This document shows, piece after piece, positions 11,642-25,500 of a DNA stretch of 64,000 bases. This DNA is from Aralia elata (lineage: Eukaryota > Streptophyta > Magnoliopsida > Apiales > Araliaceae): positions 3,348,001 to 3,412,000 of the forward strand of contig CM068382.1 in NCBI GenBank assembly GCA_034770075.1, read 5' to 3'. Positions within the stretch are counted from its first letter, which is position 1. Every line of letters starts with the position of its first letter. The notes under the pieces were generated by a model. It worked only from the letters and a program-made list of their open reading frames with translations, did no database searches and had not been told where the DNA came from. Position numbers and translations under genes: made by a program.

Positions 11642-12319
11642 AGGAGGTGCTAATAATTGTTACAAAGTGAGGAGGAAGAAGATAGTATAGTTTAGGAGGG
11701 TCGAGCTCATCAGAGTCAACACAGACAATTCAATCTTGAATTTTATTAAACTAGTTGGACAATGAATTATAACTATTATAATTATGATTTCTTTTCTTTC
11801 TTTTCCTTATTGGTGTACTAAGCTTTTGCCGAGGTTTGCCGACGGAAGAAGGTGCAATTATTGAATCACTTATTTGATCTATCATTATCTCTCTTCCTTT
11901 TATTTCTTTTCTCTTCAAATTATATAAAAATTAGAGAATTAATCTAAACTTCTATTTTATAACACGTTATGCTCTAATCAACGATAAAAATTTTAAATTA
12001 CGGTAAATTTAAATTCTCGTAATTAATTATTATATTATTGTCTGGTTTGACTAACGGCTAATATAATTTTATTCTTACAATTGATATTCTATAATGCTTA
12101 ATAATATTCATGTTAAGTTCTTCATTTTAAATTTGTTAATTAGATATGATACTATCTATCCTTGTTACAAGATTTGGTGGGAACCTTTATCATTTATTAA
12201 TTTGTGAAAATAATTTGTTTGCACGGATTACCGCGTGCCAAATAAAAATCTATTTTATAATTTTGTACATATTTGTGAAACTAATTTGTCTACGCAAACT
12301 GCCGCATGCCTTACAGCTT

Positions 12320-12358
<39 letters not shown>

Positions 12359-12589
12359 TATACGTACAATTATACTTGTATATACATTAGTAATTGTATA
12401 GCTTTTAACTAAAATAATATGCTAATAATATATGTATATATATATATATTATATATTTGTGTTGTTACAATTTATCTCCACATGAGGTGGTGATTTAGTT
12501 TATTTTCTCTATATCATACATGCAATTATTTATTACTTGTTTTAATAAATAATGAAATTGTGTTTTAACCCAGAATAGATGACAAATTT

Positions 12590-13529
12590 GACAAAAATAG
12601 ACTTTTCAATTTTGAAAATCTCTAGAAACAACTATTTAGCTTGCGCACTTAATGTAGAATTACATCTTAGTGCAAATGAATTAGAAAAGACTATTGAATC
12701 AAGAAATACAGCAATTACGCCATAAAATGCAAAAGTCATAATTTTTCTTCGTCAGCACATTAATGAAAGATTAAAGATTGAGTATTTAACTGTCAAAGAT
12801 CATTTGACCTTATGTTCCCAACTAAAATAAAGATTTGACCACCAAAAATTGGTTGTTCTTCCTAATGTCAAATTTGAGTGGCTTAATTTAAGGCTACAAG
12901 ATTTTAAATCAATTATGAAATTTAGTTCCAATGTTTATAGAATAACCTCTACTTTGATTTTATGCGGGGATCCAGTTTTCTGAACCCCTAATGTTAGAAA
13001 AAAAAAATGCTTTCAACTTTTCATCCCACCAACATGATTTTGTCACAACAATACAGACAGAGTAAATTCATAAAATTTAGTGAATTATTGTTTATCCTGC
13101 TTATTGCGGAAAAGAATAAATGTGACAATAGATGGCAATATAATAAGAAGTCTTTCGGATGAAAAAAATAAACGAGACTATTATAACAACACATTCCAAA
13201 AACGCGATAATTCATGCCACCAGAAATGGCAAGTATCTGAGTCGGGTATAAATAAAGAAAATACAGCACAGACAAAGAACAAACCAGATGTTTGTTTCAA
13301 ATGTGGGATGAATGGGCATTGGTCATGTACCTGTCGTACGCCAAGACATCTGGTTAATTTATACCAAGAATCTGAAAAGAATAAAAAAATAATTGCACAA
13401 ACAAACTTTATTAATCATCAATTGAATATTGATGATGCTCCATCAATGATCAACAATGATGATAAGATTGGTGACATTGTTGGAACTTCTGAAAATATCT
13501 TTTGGGATATGATTAGTTTATTGTTTTAA
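12590..13529 (+). pseudogene. copia gag relic with zinc knuckle
   Basis: Broken gag reading frames: ISRNNYLACAL, FLRQHINERLKIEYLTVKDH and EWLNLRLQDFKSI match the usual UBN2-type gag order but are separated by stops and shifts. The longest open piece, 13080-13529, carries the CCHC knuckle CFKCGMNGHWSCTC. Confidence 0.7.
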
Positions 13530-14179
13530 TTAAACACCTTGCAGGTGTAATATTATTAGTTTTCATTTTGTACGTTTCATGGAAAATATTGCTTTCTTCA
13601 TAAATTATAAATGAAATATAATTTTTCTCATATATGTTTTATATGTGTGAAACCAACTTTAATGGATATTGAAGATATATGATTAGCAGGAAAATAAAAT
13701 TGATAATGAATATCTTCTCATAACTTCTATTATTTTTGAAAAAAAGAACATCTTAAAAAAAATTCATTCAATTTCTTCTGGTTTATGTTTCATCTCAATT
13801 AATTTAAGACTTGCATTTTGATGAACTTGATGTTAAAATTTTTAAGATAATAAAACAACATTCAACTTTCCTTCAACAACAGTCTAGTAGTATATTCTAA
13901 TTCGCTTGAATCCATAGAAAGTTATCATGGGCAAATTATGATATTTTAGTGAATTTTTAAAAAATGTTCATTTCTTTTAATTACGTTGTTTGTTTCATAA
14001 AGCAATTATCTCCACTCTCCTGGTGCGGCGAACATGGACAATGTAAAATTAAAGTTTAAAAAATTATTTATTTACAAAATATTACAAATCAAAAGCTAGA
14101 TGCTTTTAATAATAATATATAAGTAATAAAATCACATGCACCTGCAGTGAATACTCCAGCAGAGATAGAAAATACCTAT

Positions 14180-15960
14180 CGAAAAATTAATTCCTGAAGA
14201 ATTGACAAATAAAGTAATATAAGAATTTAAACCACGTCAGAAACGTAAAAGATCGGTTGGTGCAAAAAACATTATATCACGAAAATAAAAGACAAATAAG
14301 GGAATCCCAAAAGGAATATCCTCTCCATAAGAAGCATACGCTATAGAAGAAGCACACACTCTAGAAGAAACACATGCTCCGGAAGAAACACGTGCTCCAA
14401 AAAAAACACACGCTCCAAAAGAAACACTTATTCCAAGAGTGGAATACCCTCGGAAGAGGTACAAAATCTCAGTGAAGGGATAATAGATGAACACCAAAAG
14501 ATCTCAATAAATTATGTACATGATAAGAAAATGTGAGATCGAAGCAAAGTCATGATTAATGATATATTTGCTTTCTTTATAGCATTGGATATTACTTTGA
14601 TTCCTGACACAGATCCTAAACCACAAAACGTTAAAGATTGTCAGAAAAAAAAAGATGACCAAAATGAAAAGATGTTACTACATTCATTATTAAAATGAGA
14701 AGTATTTGGATCAACAGTTCAAACGTAATTAGGCCAGTAGTCTAAACACCGTTGGGCGTAATCTCGGTTGAAAACAAATGAGTATTTGTACGAAAGCGAA
14801 ATGTGAGATATAAATCTCGACTTGTAGCTCAAGGGTATTTCACAAAAACCTGGTATTGATTATCAGGATACTCTCTAATAATGGATGGAGTCATTTTTCG
14901 CTTTCTACTAGGTATGACAACCATGAAAGGTTTGGAAACACGTCTGATGGATGTTGTAACAATATACCTATATGGCTCACTTGACAGTGAGACATACATG
15001 AGAATCCCTGAATGATTGAAAATGGTTGAATCACAAATACCCCATCACATATATTCAATCAAGTTGCAAATTGATTGAATATATGGGTTGATACAGTTTG
15101 GTTGTATGTGATATAATCGACTTAGTGATTATTTAATAAAATACATGTATACAAATAATCAAGTATGTCTATATATTTTTATTTGAATTTACCATCATTG
15201 TTGTGTATGTGGATGATTTGAATATTGTAGAGACTCCTGAAGAACTCACAAGAGTTGCTACTTATTTAAAAGATGAATTTGAAAAATCTTGGAAAGACAA
15301 AATTATGTTTGTGAATACAAGTGAAACATTAAACATTTGAAATTTTTGTTCATCAATCCACATATACTAAAAGGATTCTCAGTCGTTTTCATATGAATAA
15401 AGCTTATCCTTTGACTACCTCGATGATTGTTCGATCTTTAGAAGTTGATAAAAATTCATTCCGGCCTCTAGAAAGTGGGGAAGAAATTGTTGGACCTGAA
15501 GTTCCATAACTAAGTGCAATAGGTGCGTTTTTGCATCTTGCAAATTATATACGATCTGAAATTACTTTTGCTGTCAATTTGTTGGCTCTTACAGTTCTTT
15601 TCCGACTAAAAGGCATTGGAATGAGATTAAACACATTTTGAGATACCTTCGTGGAAGTATAAATCTTGGGTTATTTTATTCAATAGATTCAACGTCGCAA
15701 TTGGTTGGATATGCCGATGCATAATAATTATCAGATCCATGCAATGGGAGGTAGAACAAACCACATTTCACTTAAATTCTTCTACACACATGAGTTGCAA
15801 AAGAAGGAGGGGTGATATTGATGTGCATCAAATTCAATCATGTGATAATCTAACCGACTTATTCACAAAGTAACTACCAAATGCAACGTTTGCAAAACTT
15901 CAGAAAAATATCGGAATGCGTCGACTGAAAGACTTATCACAATATTTTATCAAGGAATAA
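14180..15960 (+). pseudogene. copia pol relic (linker, reverse transcriptase, RNase H end)
   Basis: Frame fragments in pol order: an acidic EETHAPEE-type linker at about 14.3 kb, DIFAFFIALDI at about 14.55 kb, reverse-transcriptase pieces (RYKSRLVAQGY-like and GLETRLMDVVT) at about 14.8-15.0 kb, and a C-terminal LTKLPNATFAKL-like RNase H tail at about 15.85-15.95 kb. Integrase and much of protease are missing. Many stops; not functional. Confidence 0.65.
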
Positions 15961-16316
15961 TGAATTTCTTTTGAGGGAGAGACTGTACTCTTTTTCCTTA
16001 GTTAAGGTTTTTATCCCAATAGGTTTTTCTTGACAAGGTTTTAACGAGATAGTCAATTAAGATGTAATATATTTATGTAAAAGATATGTACTCTTTTTCC
16101 TTTCACTGAGTTTTTTTAACAAGATTTTTAATGAGACATAATCTGCTATCTTAAGAAATTAAGGGGAAATATTATAATATGATTTCTTTTCTTTCTTTTC
16201 CTTGTCGGTGGACTAAGCTTTTGCCTATATAAAACAAGGTTTGCCAACGGAAGAAGGTGCAATTATTGAATCACTTATTTGATCTATCATTATCTCTCTT
16301 CCTTTTATTTCTTTTA

Positions 16317-17032
16317 TCATTATTTGATTCTATGATTATCGTTTGTTGACTAAAATTAAAATTTTAAATTGTTGAGAAACTTATATTTCCAGCTAAAAAA
16401 TGTTTTTTGGTTCATTATAACAAATTTAAATTTTAAGAATTACAAGATAATATATATATAGAACCAATAAACTCTCACTAAAATCAAAGATTTTACTAGA
16501 AATTTCAATGGAAGTTATTGATCCTTGTAATAATAGGATTCAAGCTCTTACATTCCCAGATTTTCACAAATGGTTCTTATCAATAACCCAAAAAAAATTG
16601 ACATGTATCTTTTACTAAAATTAATAACAATTCCCTTTTTACCATCGAGCAGGCAACAAGCTTCGTTATAAATAAAAGAAAAAGAATAAATGTGAAATAA
16701 ACATTAAATTGCAAAATTGAACTGAATTTATTATGGAATATATTCAATCTACTTACCAACAAATAGCTTGAATCTAACCATCAACAAGAATTACTTGATA
16801 CTTGAAAGAGAATGAAAAAATAGCTTCAATTTACAGATAAGGTAAACTCCCTCAGATGTCTTAGCATTTTCACATCGTATTATTAATTTGATCAGACAGA
16901 AATAAACTAGATGGAGGTCAAACTATTACATGAGCTAAGAGGATAATAAAGCTTTTTTACATCCAGAAACATCAAGTTAACAAAATACACTGTTTCTGTA
17001 TAACACATGAATGTGATCTCCTGCAGATGCAG
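16317..17032. other. Intergenic, nothing recognised
   Basis: AT-rich sequence between the copia relic and the 3' end of the R3H gene; it probably includes that gene's 3' UTR. Confidence 0.5.
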
Positions 17033-20000
17033 TTACCAGATCCCTTCCTTGGCCATTTTCAGAAAGTTGCAAAGGGTGATGTGTGGGAGCTGAGCAGACC
17101 CTGCTTTCTTCTTCTTTATCCTTGTTGTCTTCATCAACTCCGTGCCCTTCGATCTCGTCTCTGTTACTGAGACAACGTCATAGAACTGAAAATGCATATT
17201 AGAAATATTAGATACCATTACACAAAAGAAAGGGCGACATACATTACTGTCCAATGTAACCAGTCCAGAAAATTTAATTGGAAACCGATCCATCCTATTG
17301 GACACAGACACCGTAAAAAATGTCCGGAAACTTGTAGTTCAAGCCCATATTAATAAGTCAATTAGGAAAGTTTACCTCGCAAACACCATGCAGTAACAAC
17401 CGATGAAATGGATCTTGAACATGAAGCACAAGAACATCTCCATCACCACTCTCCTTAATGAAGGCCCGTATGCATCCCTAGCAAGAGAATGATAAGCTAC
17501 ATTATTTACCACATGAAGAGAACCTAAACGCGGAAAATAAATTTTACAAGGAAAATCATACAAGATATGTTAATAAGTGGACAAGTTCTCCATACATAAT
17601 AAAATTGATAAGGACTAGATTACGAAATATATGACACTTATAATCATACAAGTTCCACATGAAATATGTTATGAACACATCAGAAAAGAGGTAATGATAT
17701 GATGTAAATCATGTAACAAGAAAGAACATCCGATTAGTGTTTAAATTATGAATTCGCATATATATGAATAAAAGCTCATAAGGGAACATCCTTGCTTTTC
17801 CTTGTAAATACGAGTTTCCTATAATCTGCCTTGCTTGGGAAGACAATAAATCTGAAACCTAGCATAGAATAATAAATTAATAATCATAGTGTACCACTGT
17901 TCCAATTTAAGCAGAAAAATAAAATTTTAAGAAAAAAAGCAGAAAAACAAAAGTTCTCTATTCTATTTTAAACAATTCTATTGTGTTTAGGCAAGGCCTG
18001 AATAGAAATAGTTACTTATAAGTTAGGCCAAGAACGCAGTAATCATGGCCGACACCTAAGCCTTCAGAGAAAGTGAGAAACTAATGTCAATAAAATCAGC
18101 AGCAACCAGCTTACACAAACAAAAACATATTGATACAAAAATGACACCACAACTTTCATTTACCATTAGATATTTGGATGTACCTCATAACCATCAATTA
18201 GTTCTGCAAGAAAGCTACGGCGAAGTGCCTCTCTAGTGCGACAATCTATTCTGTGCCATGCAGCCAGAACAGACATTTTATCAACGTCCACGTGACCCTT
18301 CCTCTTTGATGAAGAGCTTTCAAGGGTTTCAATCACCTTGACCTATCACAAAGAAATAAATAAATCCGAGACTTGGAGCATGTCTTTTACATCAGATGTC
18401 AATGCTCTGAAGCAATAAATAACTGTATGACATATGCTGACACTCGCAAGAGAGAAGAAGATAACTGATAGTAAAAATAATACAATCAGTCACTACTTGA
18501 ATTCTGCACCTTGAGGATACCAAAGCAGACAGAAATGTGCATGTCAACAAGTCCTGGACCGCAAACGGTATGGACTTGTGATAGCCTATCCTTTTTACAC
18601 CCCTCGCTTATATTTTTAAACAGTAAATATATTATGCAAAGCCAACAAAATATTTTAGAAACCAACACAAAGAGGGAAGGTTTCAAGAATTCATCTATTT
18701 AATCTCACAATAAGGTTTCAGGAATTCATCATTCTCAAAATTATTATGTAAGGTTTCAGGAATTCATCTATTTAATCTCACAATAACATAGGAAAATAAT
18801 GTACTGGACCTAGTGGTGTTCAGAATTCACCAAGTTAGTAGCACTAGGTTTCAAGAACATATTTATTTCCCTGAGTATATTCTGGACGAATTTTGAGAGG
18901 GTGAAACATCCTAGGAGAATAAGAGAATAGGAAAACCTCTCTGTCCATGTCAATATTCCTAAACTTGTCCCAATCCCCTCCAGTTGCCATGCAAAATGGT
19001 GACAGTGGTACATCATCACCTGTAATATGAACCCCAAAGCATTAACTTTGCGAACCGATTAATAATACATATTTACAAGAAAGAAAAAAAAACACATGAG
19101 GGGCAACTAGCTTATCTATGTTTAAAGCTCCCTAAGTTATCAATATCCCACTGGGCCACCAAACCAGATTAGAAAATGTAAAATGTTACTAGCGTAGTAA
19201 AGAAGTACAGATAAGTGACAATTAATTGGCATGTGTAGTGGAGGAAACTGCGGAGGGTGGTTATCAGTCGCTTTGATTTGGAGGTGGCAGACTAGTTTTC
19301 TAACCACACATGTTCCTAATGCATGGGTTGCAGAAGATATAAATCAAGATATGACTGCTTCTCTTGGGTATCTCTTACCCCAAGGTGGTGGAGCAAACAA
19401 GCCTCTAATTTCCTCAGCATTCAAACGAGGAACAAGTTCCATCAACAGACGATCATTTAACCATCTGCGAGTTCGCCGATTGCTAACCTGAAACAAAATA
19501 ATTGAATCTGAGATTACATAATTACAAAAGTCCACGGTGCATTACACTTGCAAACATTTGTCCTCAAACACTAAACCCGAATAATCTGTTACCCTGCAAA
19601 ATAAATTAATAAAGACAAATATTAATGAGCCCATGGTACAGCTATGAAAAAAATCCTCAAACTTATAATCCATATGGGCTGATGCTTATAAGGAAAAAGG
19701 AATTACACATGCTCTCATTAACTTACTTCAAAATTACTGTCTGCCAAAGAAAACCCAGAGCTCTTATTAGAAAAGAAAGATATAGAAACTATGATTCAGT
19801 ATTTATTAAACTAGAGAAACACAACCAACACATAGTTTGGGAAAAAAAAAACCTTTCTTGGGCCCCAAAAAAATAATCTTTTTCAACTATATAAATAATT
19901 TATCAAACGAGCTCCAATCTTAGCACAAAGCTCATAATTTAAAATAGCATAGTATAGATTAGTACTTTTGACTGAGCAAGTAGGCCAAAAATCCAAGCAG

Positions 20001-20651
20001 TTCCCAATTCCCACCAAACTCATTGATCTTAACAGCAATTGGTAAAATATAATTGACAAAAAAATCAAATACTTCCAAATTTTAGCACCAAAATTAAAAC
20101 ACTGTTATCAAACTCAATCAGAATTATATCACCAAACTCAAAATTTCATGAAAAATATTGTCAACAGTGGCAACAAATCAAAAAGACTTAAAATTTCTGC
20201 TCCAAAAAATAAACATTAATGTAGGTAAATTACATTTCCAGTCAAGTTCTCCAGGACCTCAATCTTTTTCTCAATCGTCATTCCTCGGGGTTTCACATTT
20301 TCTCCTGCAAAAATTTTGCAGAAAAATTCACCTTTTTTTTTTGCAACGGAGTAAAAAATCTGACAAGTAATACTACCAATACAACCGATTCAATTTTCAA
20401 CCAATTCAACCCATTAAAGTCAGCAATACCCGCGTTGAAATCCTCTAAAGTGAAGAAAAATCATAACTTTCAAACAAAAATGAACGATCATATTCTTATT
20501 AATAAAAAAAAAAGTTGCAGTCTGAATTTAGAAGATTTATATTTGAAATAAAATCTATTGAGAGATGTAGGAGCGTGATCGCAAATTTTCTACCTTGGGG
20601 ATCGTCAATGAAAAGATCGTGTTTTCTCTGTAAAACCTCGGGGGTCGCCAT
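17033..20651 (-). CDS. R3H-domain protein with R3H-associated N-terminal domain
   Basis: Six exons: 20594-20651, 19379-19487 (or -19507), 18937-19019, 18184-18342, 17376-17477 and 17033-17185. The start is MATPEVLQRKHDLFIDDPQ, then SNRRTRRWLNDRLLMELVPR and EEIRGLFAPPPWGDDVP (the R3H-associated N-terminal region), DWDKFRNIDMDRE, then DPFHRLLLHGVCEFYDVVSV carrying the R..LH core of the R3H single-strand nucleic-acid-binding fold, and a lysine-rich tail (RIKKKKAG) ending KEGIW. Length is about 220-227 aa, similar to R3HDM4-like proteins. Exons 2-6 join in phase. Exon 1 ends in phase 1 at a clear donor, whereas the best acceptor for exon 2 (CAG at 19488-19490) needs phase 0; an AG 20 nt further upstream restores the frame by adding seven residues (DSIILFQ). 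A single-strand RNA/DNA-binding role is a family inference. Confidence 0.82.
18677..18787. repeat. Local direct repeat in an R3H intron
   Basis: AAGGTTTCA(A/G)GAATTCATC followed by TATTTAATCTCACAATAA occurs at about 18677-18713 and again at about 18751-18787, with a partial third copy between them. Confidence 0.6.
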
Positions 20652-21757
20652 GATTGATTGATTGACAAAATCAGAAGAATCGATAAAGTAGAGAGTGAAT
20701 CTCTCTAAAAGAACTAGGGTTTGTCGTTGGTTTTGTTTGTGGATCTAATTAATTTATGGGAAGAAGAAAGAGAAATGGTCCAGATGTAGGAGACTAAATA
20801 TTAACGAAGTCCAAACACGGTCTTAATAAAAAAGATGAGGAAGGCAAAAAGGAGTGTATGCTGATTGCGTTAGATGGTTGTGGACTTACGGTACACTTGC
20901 TCGTAAATCTACGTACAGTAATATTAACAGTAATATTAGGGATGTAGATGTATAGCGACGGTAAAAATTGTCGTTATAGGATCTATAGCGATAGTTTTGT
21001 TTTGAAAATATTAAAAAGTATTGTGAAAATATCCATAGCCTAAATAAAATATCAAAAATATACATGGAGTCTATTTATGTATTACGTTAAATTTATATTG
21101 AATTATATTTATAAAATTTATTAATATATAAAATTAATAAAAATTATATAAAAAAAACTCTACTTATAATATACTCCCTCCGTCCCAAATTAATTGTTTT
21201 TCTAGGACTTTTTAAAGTCAAATTGACTATTTTAAAATTAATAATTAAGCATATATAAATATATTTCTAAAATTATAAAAATTGAAATTAGTAATAAATT
21301 GTATATACTTTCTTTTGGTTATAATATCTTCACCTATATGTTAGCAAAAATAGTAAAAAGATTAGTTTTAAAAATAGTCAATTTGACTTTAAAAAGTTCC
21401 AGAAATGCAATTAATTTGGGACGGAGGGAATATATTTTTTAAAAAGTTACTATTAATATTTATTATTATATTATATAGTCCAAAGTACATATTATTATTG
21501 TCTTATATAGTCCAAGATTATAGAATTGTTCAATTACTAGAGTTTGATGCATTTTGAGTTTTGACCTCCAAATGACTGTATTATATTTATAGTGTTGTAT
21601 TTGATATTGTGTTTGTGAGTTAAATAAATTATATTAAATATAAATTACTTTTAGACAAACAAAATTTTAAATGCATTTTGATTTCGAAAAGCTGTGTAAA
21701 CTTACGAATATAATGTTATTTCATATTACCAATAATAGAAAAATTATTTTTTTATGA

Positions 21758-21803
<46 letters not shown>

Positions 21804-22487
21804 TTATATACACACACACCAAATAGGACTCTTATTTGACATGGTGAAAGTAACATTCTAGGAGAAATTAAAGTGTCATAAACAAACCTTAATATATAAA
21901 AAAATGATACTTACGATTCAAATTTCTCCATTTGTGTTTCATTATAGAACCCAAAAAAAAAATCCATCTTAAGCTTACAATGGAGGGCAAATAAAAAATT
22001 TAAAGGGCAATTATCACTTCCCAATAAAAAAAATAAAAAATAGGACTTTCTTGTCTAGACGAGAGGGGAGTACTTTGTATTAAACCATCCCCTCATCCTA
22101 TTTTAATTTATACCAAACACAAAATTGAATAAATAAATAATCATCAGAAGTCCAATCCACAATAACTCTAGTCCAGAACATGTTAACTAATTAATGAAAT
22201 AATAACTGTAATTACCCAAAAAATATGAGATAGTAACTGGTCATGTCCCTACAAACTTACATGTATAACAACACGAGCCAACTAAAAACAACAGAAGCAC
22301 TGCTTGCTGTACATGCAGGCTGAGAAAAGATATATTATTTTTTCCTCTCTTTCTTTTTTTACTTTCCCTCCCTATGTATTCTTCATTCCTAACAACTTTT
22401 TATGTTAATGAAATAATTATCTCAACATTTACTACAAACGATCAACTCCAGCTGAGTCTATCTTGATGATGAGATGGTTCTGGAGAT
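20652..22487. other. Intergenic, R3H promoter side
   Basis: Contains a Stowaway MITE (21174-21430), a TA run (about 21764-21800) and a GCGACGG-type motif near 20955 that resembles subterminal repeats of CACTA transposons but is too short to call. No gene seen. Confidence 0.5.
21174..21430. mobile_element. Stowaway MITE
   Basis: 257 bp flanked by TA. Left end CTCCCTCCGTCCCAAATTAA; right end reversed TTCCCTCCGTCCCAAATTAA. The arms continue into TTTAAAGTCAAATTGACTAT on both sides. Classic Stowaway ends. Confidence 0.85.
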
Positions 22488-22536
22488 CTAGACAGCTGAG
22501 TCTATCTTGATGATGAGATGGTTCTGGAGATCTAGA
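22449..22536. repeat. 44-bp tandem duplication at the TVP38 stop codon
   Basis: The unit CAGCTGAGTCTATCTTGATG...GAGATCTAGA is present twice in a row (22449-22492 and 22493-22536). The coding sequence of the TVP38-like gene stops at the junction of the two copies. Confidence 0.9.
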
Positions 22537-25500
22537 GGTGGCTCTGCTACAACCGGTAGCCCTGGTGACGCTAAGATACCTTCTAACCCAGCACCTTCTT
22601 CTAGTGCTTTATCCAGAGAAGCCTTTGCGACTTTAGTAATATACGCCAACAAAATAACTATCAGCAATTGAACAACGGGAAATAAAAGTTAGCATTGATA
22701 AATCTCAAACATAATATACAATTAAAAGAATTTACTCTCAACTGAATAGAATTTAAAGCAAAATTATGTATTAGTTTACATAGAAAACTTGTGGCTGTGA
22801 AACTCAAGAGACTTGTTCTCCCTTGTTCATATGAATCCTTTATTTCAGATAAAGCAACCTAATCTTCCAGAACAACATATCTCATGCCAATTCTTGATCA
22901 AGTCCAATCCATTCAAAGTCAAGTTGATACCCTTGGCTTTTGCCATGGGATCAAAGATCGTGATTTCTTATTTAAACATTTTCTTATATACTTCTCCAAG
23001 ACTCGTCAAAGACCACAAGACTCGTCAAAGACCAATCTTTAACTTATGTATTAACAAATTTCTCATGCTAGATTGCTAGTTGGCTACACAAAGCAGAGTC
23101 CTCTAATAAAAGTAAACTAGAAAACCTGTTCTTGAACTGACAAGACTAAAAGGCATAATACATGAAGGGCAATTAGTAATGTAAAAATTACAGAGGTATA
23201 ATCACATATAATTCCTAAAACTGGCACGTTGAGACCACAAGAACGGCAAGTAAAAAAATTTGAATTTACTAAAAACTGTTTCACATTTTTCTTTCTTTTC
23301 ATTTAATTGTAATTCAGTAACTTCTCAAGTCATTGACGTTAGTACGAAGCCAAGTACAATGCAATAGTAGTGGCTTACCAGATATCACAAAGCCTGATGC
23401 AATAAAAATCTGCATCAACAACCGTCGTAACACAAGATAAGAACAGGTAATAGAAGATGGGAAGCAGGTAAAGTTAACACCCATTTGAAAGACTGAATCA
23501 ATGTGCTTATAATGCAAGCTATAGATAAGGATCTCATATGATCAACTACTATAAAAAGCTGATTAAAACTATAGCTAATGTGCTAACCGGAAGATAGCAC
23601 TGGTGGGTGTTTTTTTTTTTTTTTTTTTGGGGGTGGGTTTTGGTGGGGGTGGGTTGTAACTTCTGCATAATCAGAATAACAGGTATATAGCTCTTACCCA
23701 ACGAGTAGTTGAAATTTCACCCCATCCATGTGTGACATCAGAAAGATCCTTCAGAGTTGTTCCGACGTAGACTAGTGCAAATGTTATTGGCTGAAACCAA
23801 AAAGCACCGATCAGACCTTTTCTTTTCCTCTCCTATCTGTTAAGTAATTTGAACAAAGCCTGAGAAAACAAAATTGTCCGCAGATCCTCGACTTTATTAT
23901 TACTTTCATATTCTCCCTCTATCGAGGAAAAAGTACCATTTCCAACAAAAATTATTGGGTTTTTTTAACAAATGGAGGAAGCATTAGCAAGAAGCACAGG
24001 CAACCCAACCCCCATCTCGTGGCTTAGTTGAAGTTCCACAAACTCTCTCCATATTTTTATTTATTGGTACTTTTGCCACCAAATATGGGGATTGGAACTT
24101 GCTTGACTTGGTCAAATTTCAACCTTGAGTTTTGATGTGGCAGGCCCCGTAACTCCTCCTGGATCAAAAGTGATGATGACTTTCTCATTGTACTAAATGT
24201 TTATTCATGCAATTACAGGATTTGATGAGACAACAAAGGATTCCTTGAAGTTTTATGGATTGAAGACTTGAAAATAAGACTTAAGTATCTAGGATTTCAA
24301 TGTAAGATCCTAGCTTTAATTATATCTCAATCAAAGCTCTAGGATTTGCATTGCATCATAGATATATTTATGGAAGTAATTTAATTAATTATGAAAATAT
24401 TTAATTAAGCTTTCAAAATTTATATGGATCAAATATTAATTAATTGGAGTTAAATTTTGAAAAGTTGATTTTGAAACCTTCCCATAATTAAAGGAACTAA
24501 ATTTAAGAAACATATTTTGAAAAAGATTTTATCTACATAATATCTGTTACTATAATTAAATTGTCCATTATTGTGTTAATTGGAATATCCATAATCCACT
24601 TGATTGATTGGGTTATTTAATGTCCATATCTTAATCAAATCAATCTTGATGGCCGGCCCATTTAGATTGATCTTACATCTAGTTGTTCCCTTCTATATAT
24701 TATATTTGCTGGCTAAACAGTGGTTGTAATCATATACTATAACGGCTACATAATCCTAAGGAATCTGATTTGCCTAATTTTATTCCAAGATAAGATTGGA
24801 CCAAACGGCTACTCTTCCTCCTATATATATAATCTGTTTGGCCAAGCATTACAATACATACACTACAATTAGTATACTCTTCACAATATACTAAAAGCTT
24901 ATTATTATTCTGTGAAGAACTACAAGAAGCTGCTGCACTTTTAAGAGATCAATCCACTTCGGTTTTAAATTGTGTGCTTAACTGGTTAAATCTCTCTATC
25001 TCTTGAATTGATCATAGCATATTAGTTGAGCCTTGAATTTTTGAATTTGATATAATTATTACTTTGATCATAGGTTATCCTGTTATCATCTCTTAATCAT
25101 TCTCAAAACAGTTAATAGACTAAGGGGTTAGTCTATTGTTTCTAATTCGGCTTGGATTAGGGGTTTTACAAGCAAGTTCAAGGAAGCATACGTGCTTAAG
25201 GGTGCATAGTTGCACGGGGAGCAAAGGTGCTCGGGGAGTATAAGTACTCAAAGGTTGTGGGAACTTGTTTTGTAAAAGGGTTTAATTGTAAACAAGTTTA
25301 TTAATAAAAGAATCTCCAATACTAGTTGGTATTGGACGTGGATTAGGCCACTAGAATAGAGGTTAGGAGTCGAACCACGTAAAAATCCCTTGTGTTCATG
25401 TGATTAATTATTTTACTTTAATTGTTCATTACATACTTCAATTTGAATTGTAAAACATAATCTTAATACTTGAACACATATATTTCATCAGAAAATTATT

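Larger units (their letters stand above)
11774..16316 (+). mobile_element. Decayed Ty1/copia retrotransposon
   Basis: Bracketed by two diverged LTR-like repeats, 11774 to about 11964 and 16170 to about 16316. They share AAGCTTTTGCC, GGAAGAAGGTGCAATTATTG and CACTTATTTGATCTATCATT. The left copy lacks a small stretch containing TATATAAAAC that the right one keeps. The left repeat ends ATTTTATAACA followed by CGTTATG, similar to the common LTR/PBS junction of this copia group. A purine tract (AAGGGGAAA) precedes the right repeat. Between them are gag and pol relics with many stops. No target duplication is recognisable, so the insertion is old. Confidence 0.75.
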
